A stretch of 36,008 bases of DNA from an uncultured Coriobacteriaceae bacterium (lineage in GTDB: Bacteria > Actinomycetota > Coriobacteriia > Coriobacteriales > Coriobacteriaceae). Made by a program: the position numbers and the translations under genes. The notes beneath the pieces were generated by a model. The model had not been told where the DNA came from. It worked only from the letters and a program-made list of their open reading frames with translations, and made no database searches. This document shows, in pieces, positions 30,488 through 36,008 of this stretch. The DNA lies in assembly GCA_949298635.1 (NCBI GenBank), contig CASFXG010000027.1:1-36008 (forward strand). Direction: 5' to 3'. How positions within the stretch are numbered: position 1 is the first letter of the stretch; each line of letters starts with the position of its first letter.

Positions 30488-31753
30488 ATGGCGCAGCAGC
30501 GCGATATGTTCGACGACCTCATCGACATCACCAAAGGCTTGAGCGGCCTCACCGAGCCGTTCAGCGATCTTACGAATGCCTTCTTGGGCAACCCCGAAGC
30601 GGAGCCCAAGGAGTGGAACCCGGCGGATTACAAGGAGAAGCCGCGCGCAAACACCGTGCCGTGCCTCGCTTGCCGTTCGGAGAAGAGCTCGTGCCACGCG
30701 TGCGTGAAGGCGTGCCCGGTGAACGCGATCGAGATCGAAGATGGCGGCATTGATATCCTTGATACCTGCCGCAAATGCGGGCTTTGCGCGCCGGTATGTC
30801 CCACGGAGGCGATTTACTCGCCCCAGAAGCGCCCCAAGCGCATCTACGACGCGGTGGCTGCCGCCGCGACGGCCTACGAGACGGCCTATGTGACCTGCAC
30901 GCGTGCGTTGAAGCGGGTTCCGCGCGAGAACGAAGTCGTGCTCGCGTGCGTGGGCGACGTCACGCCCGAGACCTGGCTCGCGATCCTCATGGACTATCCC
31001 AACGTGAGCGTGTACCTGCCGCTCGATATCTGCACCGCGTGTCGTAACGCCTGCGGCGAGGAGATGCTCGGCGAAGCCATCGCCACCGCGGAGGAGTGGT
31101 CTGGACGCGGCATGGGGCTTGAGGTGGATGCAAAGGCGCTTACTTGCACGAAGCGTCGCGAGTTCGAGCGCAAGGAGTACTTCGACAAGATCAAGCAGAC
31201 CACTGGCCTTGCCATGGCGAAGTTCAATCCTGCGGCCGCGGCGGTGACTACCGTCTCGCAGCGCCTCAAAGAGCACACCAAGAAGCTTTCCGCGCTCGAG
31301 CGCTCGCTTTCCGCCGCGACGGGCGCGAACTCGCTCAAGCGTCGCCGTGTGCTCACGCAGAGCCGACAGCTGTTGCTCTCAACGCTACAGACGCATCCCG
31401 AGCTCGCGCCGAACGTACAGGTAAGTACGCCCGAGTGCGATTTCGAGAAGTGCACGATGTGCGGCGATTGCGTCGAGATGTGCCCGCTGCGCGCGTGCGA
31501 CCTCGTGGGTTCGGGAAACTTTACCGTGGAGCCTACGTACTGCACCGGGTGCGGCCTGTGCGTCGAGGTGTGCCAGCCGGGCGCGCTCAAGATGGTCGAG
31601 CATGATGCCGCGGCGCTCGTGCTTCCCGATCCCGAAGCGGAGCAGAAGGCCGCCGAGGCCGCGAAGGCGCATGAAGAGGCGGAGAAGATGAAGGCCGAGG
31701 CGAAAAAGAAGCTCGACGCCGTCCTCGATCGTGTGGAAAAGCTCGCGGATTAG
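30488..31753 (+). CDS. Multi-cluster ferredoxin-like 4Fe-4S protein
   Basis: A 421-residue soluble protein with two paired cluster regions. N-terminal: C59-x2-C62-x6-C69-x2-C72-x3-C76-P and C94-x2-C97-x2-C100-x3-C104-P. C-terminal: CTMCGDCVEMCP and CTGCGLCVEVCQ (here Pro is replaced by Gln). About 240 residues between hold extra cysteines (CTACRNACGEE) and a basic helix region. The tail (EQKAAEAAKAHEEAEKMKAE) is a likely coiled coil. It should carry electrons, partner unknown; no oxidoreductase gene is adjacent. The ATG at 30488 has GGGGAGG nearby; the frame is open upstream but unlike the family. A TACAAT box lies at 30386-30391. Confidence 0.85.
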   Translation: MAQQRDMFDDLIDITKGLSGLTEPFSDLTNAFLGNPEAEPKEWNPADYKEKPRANTVPCLACRSEKSSCHACVKACPVNAIEIEDGGIDILDTCRKCGLCAPVCPTEAIYSPQKRPKRIYDAVAAAATAYETAYVTCTRALKRVPRENEVVLACVGDVTPETWLAILMDYPNVSVYLPLDICTACRNACGEEMLGEAIATAEEWSGRGMGLEVDAKALTCTKRREFERKEYFDKIKQTTGLAMAKFNPAAAAVTTVSQRLKEHTKKLSALERSLSAATGANSLKRRRVLTQSRQLLLSTLQTHPELAPNVQVSTPECDFEKCTMCGDCVEMCPLRACDLVGSGNFTVEPTYCTGCGLCVEVCQPGALKMVEHDAAALVLPDPEAEQKAAEAAKAHEEAEKMKAEAKKKLDAVLDRVEKLAD

Positions 31754-31824
31754 CGCCGGGACGCCGCCGATCGCCCGGAGGCGCCCTCTATTGCGACCGC
31801 ATTGATTCCCCTCGGATGCGTTTG

Positions 31825-31976
31825 TGGTCAAGAATCGCGATTTTTGACAGCAATCCAGGCAAAATGGTGGTGCGATGTATCCAGCTGCCTGGTACACGCC
31901 TCGCTTATCTGGGCGGTGGGCGAACCGCACCGCCCTTTTCGCAGAATCGGTGTCACAAAACTTTTGTTTTTGGCCA
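31825..31976. repeat. 152-bp intergenic repeat, diverged copy 3
   Basis: Same length as the copy at 369-520. The right half is well kept (GAACCGCACCGCCCTTTTCG, then GGTGTCACAAAACTTTTGTT, TTTGGCCA), while the left end is altered (TGGTCAAGAATCGCGATTTT). It lies between the ferredoxin-like gene and ychF. Confidence 0.7.
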
Positions 31977-32021
31977 TTTTGGGGCGCGCGCGCCTTCGTC
32001 GGGCGTTCAAACGCTCGCGGT

Positions 32022-32051
32022 TTGTAGGTCGTGCGGCTTCTCGCGTACAAT
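32022..32051 (+). promoter_or_regulatory. Probable ychF promoter
   Basis: TTGTAG (32022-32027), 18-base spacer, TACAAT (32046-32051), 59 bases upstream of the ychF start. Confidence 0.55.
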
Positions 32052-32110
32052 AAACGGGTTCGAACGAATTCGCGCCCGAGTATCGGGCGCGCCAAGAGAG
32101 GAAGTGCCTC

Positions 32111-33187
32111 GTGGCTCTGTCCATCGGTATCGTCGGTCTGCCCAATGTAGGTAAGTCGACGCTCTTCACCGCCCTCACCAAGAAGGGTGGCCTTGCTGCC
32201 AACTATCCCTTCGCCACCATCGATCCCAACGTGGGCATCGTCGACGTACCGGATAACCGCTTGGGCAAGCTCGCAGATATCGTGCATCCCGGCCGCATCG
32301 TGCCCGCGACGGTCGAGTTCGTGGACATCGCCGGCCTCGTGAAGGGCGCGAACCAGGGCGAGGGTCTGGGCAACCAGTTCCTCGCGAACATCCGCGAGAC
32401 GGATGCGATCTGCGAGGTCGTGCGCTATTTCAAAGATCCCAACGTCATGCGCGAGGTGGGTCGCGTGGGCGAGTTCGTCGACCCTGCGGCAGACGCCGAC
32501 ACCATCATGACTGAGCTCATCCTCGCCGATATCCAAACGCTCGAAAAGCAGCTGCCCAAGCTCGAGAAGGACGCGAAACGCGATAAGGAGCTCGCGCCCA
32601 AGCTCGAGATCGCACGTCGTCTTTCCGACTGGCTCAACGAAGGCAACCGCGCCGCGACGCTCGACATGACGCCGGAGGAGCGCACCGCCGCCAAGGGGCT
32701 CTTCCTGCTCACCATGAAGCCCATGCTCTACGTGGCGAACGTCGACGAGGACATGCTCGGGCAGGAGCTCGAGCCCATCGATGGCGTTCAGCCGATTCCC
32801 ATCTGCGCGAAGATCGAGGCAGAGCTTTCCGAGCTCGACGCCGAAGAGGCGGCGGAATACCTCGCCTCGCTCGGTCTCGAGCAGCCCGGACTCGACGTGC
32901 TCGCGCAGGCGGCGTACAAGCTGCTGGGCTTGCAGTCGTTCTTCACGGCGGGCGAGATGGAGGTCAAGGCATGGACGGTGCGCCAGGGCGCGACCGCCCC
33001 GCAGGCTGCCGGCGTCATCCACTCCGATTTCGAGCGCGGCTTCATCAAAGCCGAGGTCATCGCGTACGATGATTACATCGAACTTGGGGGCGAGCAGGGG
33101 GCGAAGGCCGCAGGCAAGCTCCGCATGGAGGGTAAGGAATACGTCATGGCCGACGGCGACGTGGTGCACTTCCGCTTCAACGTGTAG
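32111..33187 (+). CDS. ychF: Redox-regulated ATPase YchF (OLA1 family)
   Basis: A 358-residue Obg-like ATPase that associates with ribosomes. G1 is GLPNVGKST (residues 9-17); G3 is DIAGLVKGANQGEGLGNQFL, which has the Leu residue characteristic of ATP-preferring YchF. The C-terminal TGS-like domain ends YIELGGEQGAKAAGKLRMEG, KEYVMADGDVVHFRFNV. The start is GTG at 32111 with GAGAGGAA upstream, and no ATG lies near. It stands alone behind its own promoter; the next gene starts 40 bases downstream. Confidence 0.96.
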   Translation: MALSIGIVGLPNVGKSTLFTALTKKGGLAANYPFATIDPNVGIVDVPDNRLGKLADIVHPGRIVPATVEFVDIAGLVKGANQGEGLGNQFLANIRETDAICEVVRYFKDPNVMREVGRVGEFVDPAADADTIMTELILADIQTLEKQLPKLEKDAKRDKELAPKLEIARRLSDWLNEGNRAATLDMTPEERTAAKGLFLLTMKPMLYVANVDEDMLGQELEPIDGVQPIPICAKIEAELSELDAEEAAEYLASLGLEQPGLDVLAQAAYKLLGLQSFFTAGEMEVKAWTVRQGATAPQAAGVIHSDFERGFIKAEVIAYDDYIELGGEQGAKAAGKLRMEGKEYVMADGDVVHFRFNV

Positions 33188-33226
33188 GCACGCGGGTTTC
33201 GGCATCGAGCAGATAGGTTGATTGCA

Positions 33227-33610
33227 ATGTTCCAATACGGTCGAGTTAACGGGTACCTTACGATCGCGCTCATAGTGGTGGGCGTGCTGCCGCTGATCAT
33301 CACCTTCTTCGTGGTGCCTCAGTTGCCGGATTCCGTAGCCATGGCGTTCAACAGCGCCGGCGAGGCCACGCGTTTCGGCAGCCGCTACGAGCTCTTCTGG
33401 GTTCCCGTGGTGAGCATGCTCCTGGCGATCGCCACGCTCATCAACGCGCGCCGTTCCGCGAATGCGAATCGCGATTCCCGCGTCGCCGAGGAGCTCGTGT
33501 ACCGCCGTGGCGTGCGCAACGGCGTGGTGATCGGCGTGCTGCTCACGGCCTGCACCATCTACCTACTGTATTCCGCCTATACCGGAACGGGCATCAGCTT
33601 CGGGTTCTAG
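33227..33610 (+). CDS. DUF1648/SdpI-like small membrane protein
   Basis: A 127-residue protein with three predicted membrane helices (about residues 12-32, 57-75 and 97-117). The region after the first helix, VPQLPDSVAMAFNSAGEATRFGSR, matches the DUF1648 pattern (P..V..H/F....G...), found in SdpI immunity-like proteins. The full SdpI C-terminal part is absent, so an immunity role is not inferred. The ribosome-binding site is weak (ATAGG). The gene may be read through from ychF. Confidence 0.75.
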   Translation: MFQYGRVNGYLTIALIVVGVLPLIITFFVVPQLPDSVAMAFNSAGEATRFGSRYELFWVPVVSMLLAIATLINARRSANANRDSRVAEELVYRRGVRNGVVIGVLLTACTIYLLYSAYTGTGISFGF

Positions 33611-33637
33611 CGCGCCGGACGAGCGGGAGCCACGGCG

Positions 33638-34171
33638 TCATTCCCGTCCTAAGAGCGCGAACAACGCAAGCGTAAGGCCGCCCGCTGCGCGCGGGGGAAA
33701 GACGCGTGCGGCGATGTCCTCGCACGCGCGGCCCGCTCCCGCGAGCGCGAGAACCGTCCCCGCTTCGAGCGCAAGCGGCGTATCGTTCGGACACGCGGCG
33801 ATGACGGCGGTCGAGCGGAACGTGGCGCCATGCTTTCGGCAGATGCGCGCGAGCTCGTCGGTGGGGCGAGCGGGCGCGCCGGGTAACGCGCTTGCGTCGA
33901 GTGAGATGACGTCGAAGTCGGCGAGCTGCGCCTCGGTCATGCCCTGGCACTCGAGGTGTCGCAGAAGCTCATCCGGTTCATAGGACGTCGCGATGGCGAT
34001 GTCCAGGCGGCGGGCCACGACATCCAGCGCCTTTCGTTCTGCATTCGTTATGCGCGGCCCTCCGCCAGCGGGATCGTCGAGGTCGATGACGACGAGGTGC
34101 CATGGTTCGCGCCGGATGTTCGACATGGCATTGTGCACGAGGGTGAACTCCGGTTTTCTCGCGTCGTCCAT
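33638..34171 (-). CDS. Short, degenerate HAD-like protein
   Basis: About 177 residues. The N-terminus holds LVVIDLDDPAGGGPRITNAE, RKALDVVARRLDIAIATS, which follows the motif I to motif II layout of Cof-type HAD proteins but has Pro where Thr is normal (DLDDP). The C-terminus TAVIAACPNDTPLALEAG resembles HAD motif IV (ND kept). The cap domain is almost absent. It may be a reduced non-catalytic HAD protein or a remnant. The start is uncertain: ATG 34171, or ATG 34216 upstream near the palindrome. It is divergent from the XRE gene and the two share the palindromic promoter region. Confidence 0.6.
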   Translation of the reverse strand: MDDARKPEFTLVHNAMSNIRREPWHLVVIDLDDPAGGGPRITNAERKALDVVARRLDIAIATSYEPDELLRHLECQGMTEAQLADFDVISLDASALPGAPARPTDELARICRKHGATFRSTAVIAACPNDTPLALEAGTVLALAGAGRACEDIAARVFPPRAAGGLTLALFALLGRE

Positions 34172-34220
34172 GAGCAGCCAATCTCGCTTTGAGCACGCTA
34201 GGTGTGCAAATTGCATCGAA

Positions 34221-34238
34221 CGTAAACTATAGTTTACG
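34221..34238. promoter_or_regulatory. Perfect 18-bp palindrome between divergent genes (putative XRE operator)
   Basis: CGTAAACTATAGTTTACG is fully symmetrical. Because it is palindromic, a TATAGT -10-like box occurs on both strands inside it (34228-34233 plus, 34231-34226 minus). A dimeric XRE repressor bound here would block both divergent promoters. No clear -35 is seen on either side. Confidence 0.6.
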
Positions 34239-34270
34239 CATCATGGCGGCGTCTTTCGCACACTCGTGCC

Positions 34271-34480
34271 ATGAGCGAGAAGATTGAACAGACAATTGGC
34301 CGGAACGTGCGCAGCCTGCGCGAGGCGCAGCATCTTTCGAAGGTTGAGTTTTGCCTGATGGCCGGGTTGAGCCGGCCGTATCTCAACAAAATCGAGGCTG
34401 GCGAGGCGAATATCTCGGTGAAGCAGCTCGACCGGCTCGCGCAGAGTTTGGGAATCGATGCGGCCGAGCTTCTGCGGTAG
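34271..34480 (+). CDS. Small XRE-family HTH regulator
   Basis: A 69-residue protein consisting of one HTH_XRE domain: IGRNVRSLREAQHLSKVEFC, LMAGLSRPYLNKIEAGEANI, SVKQLDRLAQSLGIDAAELLR. Size and make-up resemble the controller (C) proteins of restriction-modification systems and small phage-like repressors. No methylase or nuclease gene is next to it, so that role is not claimed. There is no clear ribosome-binding site. It likely regulates itself and the divergent HAD-like gene through the palindrome at 34221-34238. It is convergent with ansA, with only three bases between stops. Confidence 0.85.
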   Translation: MSEKIEQTIGRNVRSLREAQHLSKVEFCLMAGLSRPYLNKIEAGEANISVKQLDRLAQSLGIDAAELLR

Positions 34481-34483
34481 CTC

Positions 34484-35542
34484 CTATTCCGCCAAACGGT
34501 CGTGGTTGACGGGCTGGTAGAACAGGCGGGCGAGTTCGCGGGCGTCGCGCGTTTGGGCGAGCGCCCACATCATCTTGGCGACGATCGCCTCCGTGGTCAT
34601 GTCGCCGCCGCGCAGGATGCCGGGATGTTCCGCGTAGGCTCGGCCGACTTCGTACACGCCCAGGTCGAGACCTTCTTCGGGAACCTGCGTGGTGAGCACG
34701 ATCGCGCGTCCCGAGCCCACCCAATCAAAGATTGCCTGCTTGAACGAGGGTTCGTCGGCACCATAGTCTGGAATGCCGCCGAGTCCGTAGATCTCGAGTA
34801 CGAGCGCGTCGTAGGCGGGCTTGAGCGCTGCGAAGAGCTCGGGGTTTAAGCCAGGTGTGAGCTTGAGCACGGCGACGCGTTCGTCGATGTGGTCGAAATG
34901 GGCGGGAGCGGAAATGTTGCCAGCGTCGGGCTCGGTGCTGGGCGTGGGCTCGTCTGCACGCGCAGGTACGCCGGAGCCCCAGGCGCCCGCCCGCACGATG
35001 CGGTCGTTGCGGATGTAGGCGAGCGGCGGGAAGTTTACGCTGGTAAACGCATTCGCGCTCATGGTGCGCTGCTTGCGGGCGCGCGTGCCCGCGATGGCGA
35101 TGCCCCCGAACACGATGGAGACGTCACACGACAGGTCGTCGATTGCGTAGAGGAGACTTTGGTAGAGGTTGAGCTTCGCATCGGTGAAGGAGCTCGTCAT
35201 GGGGCGCTGCGAACCGGTGAGCACGATGGGCTTCGCGCTCGCGGGGATGAAGTAGGAGAGCGCTGCGGCGGTGTAGGCCATGGTGTCCGTGCCATGTAGC
35301 ACGAGGAAGCCGTCGAAATCCGCGTATCGATCGGCGATTGCCCGCGCGATGCGCAGCCAGTCTGCAGGGCGCATGTTCGTGCTGTCTATGTTCATGAGCT
35401 GCAGCGTATCGAGGTCGCAGAGGCCGCGTACCTCCGGCACGCAGGCGGCGAGCTCTTCGCCCGAGAGCGCGGGGGAGAGCCCCCGGCCGTCTTCCGCAGA
35501 CGCGATGGTTCCGCCGGTTGCGATGAGCAGGATGCGCTTCAT
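34484..35542 (-). CDS. ansA: Type I (cytoplasmic) L-asparaginase
   Basis: A 352-residue asparaginase that hydrolyses asparagine to aspartate and ammonia. The two catalytic Thr motifs are ATGGTIAS (residues 8-15) and LHGTDTMAYTA (about 82-92), and the conserved Lys lies in the SFTDAKLNL stretch. No signal peptide is seen, so it is the cytoplasmic type. A segment near residues 185-210 (GSGVPARADEPTPSTEPDAG) is an extra loop. ATG 35542 is the start; the Shine-Dalgarno match is weak. Confidence 0.93.
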   Translation of the reverse strand: MKRILLIATGGTIASAEDGRGLSPALSGEELAACVPEVRGLCDLDTLQLMNIDSTNMRPADWLRIARAIADRYADFDGFLVLHGTDTMAYTAAALSYFIPASAKPIVLTGSQRPMTSSFTDAKLNLYQSLLYAIDDLSCDVSIVFGGIAIAGTRARKQRTMSANAFTSVNFPPLAYIRNDRIVRAGAWGSGVPARADEPTPSTEPDAGNISAPAHFDHIDERVAVLKLTPGLNPELFAALKPAYDALVLEIYGLGGIPDYGADEPSFKQAIFDWVGSGRAIVLTTQVPEEGLDLGVYEVGRAYAEHPGILRGGDMTTEAIVAKMMWALAQTRDARELARLFYQPVNHDRLAE

Positions 35543-35744
35543 GTCCGTCCATTCAGGTGAAAAAACCAGCCAAGCTGGATTTTATCATGTCGCGGTAGCG
35601 ACCGCTTCGCCTTGACTGCTCTGTAGATTGCTTGAACACGCGGGAATCTGCTGCGGACAGCGCTACTATGCTGCTCATAGGCCAAGCTTTGCACCGCGCG
35701 GGACGAGTATGCTACCGCGCGTTCTGCCACCCGAAAGGAATGAC

Positions 35745-36008
35745 ATGAAGGCCATCATCCCCGCCGCGGGCCTGGGGACCCGCTTCCTGCCCGCGACGAA
35801 GTGCACGCCCAAGGAGATGCTGCCCGTCCTCGACAAGCCGGTCATCCAGTACGTCGTGGAGGAGGCGCTCGAGCCCGAGGAGGTCACGGACGCCATCATC
35901 GTGACGAGCCCGAACAAGCCGGAGCTCCTCAGCTACTTCCAGCCCGACACCGCCCTCGAGCAGCTCCTGCGCGCCCGCGGCAAGGGCGGCTGCGCCGACG
36001 CCGTGGCC
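35745..36008 (+). CDS. galU: UTP-glucose-1-phosphate uridylyltransferase, N-terminal part
   Basis: The first 88 codons are in the window; the gene runs past the right edge. The N-terminus MKAIIPAAGLGTRFLPATK, CTPKEMLPVLDKPVIQYVVEEAL is the nucleotidyltransferase signature (GxGTRxLPxTK and PKEMLP) of GalU, which makes UDP-glucose. The ATG at 35745 has GAAAGGA upstream. The DNA becomes markedly more C-rich at third positions here, like the fragment at 1-102, as expected for a highly expressed gene. A TACTAT box at 35664-35669 could be its -10. Confidence 0.95.
   Translation, partial: MKAIIPAAGLGTRFLPATKCTPKEMLPVLDKPVIQYVVEEALEPEEVTDAIIVTSPNKPELLSYFQPDTALEQLLRARGKGGCADAVA

Noticed and set aside
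34271..34480. Controller protein of a restriction-modification system
   Set aside because: Size and fold fit, but no methylase or endonuclease is adjacent; ansA and a HAD-like gene flank it.

Overview
The window is dense, GC-rich bacterial chromosome. It carries housekeeping genes (GatCAB amidotransferase, an argCJBD operon, murI, rph, dtd, veg, ispE, tatA, greA, lysS, ychF, galU), tmRNA and two tRNA genes with encoded CCA ends. High GC, a veg gene, a lactose-type PTS, the transamidation route to Gln/Asn-tRNA, and many GGGGAC-type palindromic repeats between genes together suggest the Coriobacteriia, Collinsella-like. That placement is inference from gene content, not from a marker search.

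Layout. 1-102 is the tail of an iron-containing alcohol dehydrogenase. 554-5972 is a sugar cassette: a divergent PRD/EIIA transcriptional regulator and a lactose/cellobiose-type PTS operon (IIA, GH1 phospho-glycosidase, IIC, IIB). It imports and phosphorylates a beta-disaccharide and splits it, and it is bracketed on both sides by the same two intergenic repeat types in the same order. 6439-10031 is gatCAB; its gatB carries an unusual internal segment that includes a palindromic repeat also found before argB. 10129-11490 is an AlbA_2/Schlafen-type protein. tmRNA (ssrA) lies on the minus strand at 11749-12116, and its 3' end is partly duplicated downstream. A patatin-like lipase (12336-13214) precedes argC-argJ-argB-argD (13485-18439), whose three intergenic gaps each hold a different inverted repeat. 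tRNA-Val follows, with a tandem duplication of its 3' end and terminator.

19068-22936 is a close-packed plus-strand run: HAD phosphatase, murI, rph, XTP/dITP pyrophosphatase, dtd. A 183-bp long inverted repeat precedes veg-ispE. tRNA-Pro(CGG) has three extra bases in its T-loop. tatA, greA and a lysS with a C-terminal tRNA-binding domain follow. 28212-30161 (minus) holds two paralogous zinc-ribbon membrane proteins around a small unknown protein; the paralogs share promoter-region elements. A multi-cluster ferredoxin-like protein, ychF, a DUF1648-type membrane protein, a degenerate HAD-like protein divergent from a small XRE regulator with an 18-bp palindrome between them, type I asparaginase, and the start of galU complete the window.

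The most unusual material is not protein-coding. At both ssrA and tRNA-Val the RNA 3' end is followed by a terminator, an inverted locus-specific copy of the T-arm, a GC-rich linker, and a second copy of the RNA 3' end with its own terminator. The same architecture at two unrelated RNA genes hints at a common mechanism or element. No CRISPR array, transposase, integrase or complete mobile element was seen.
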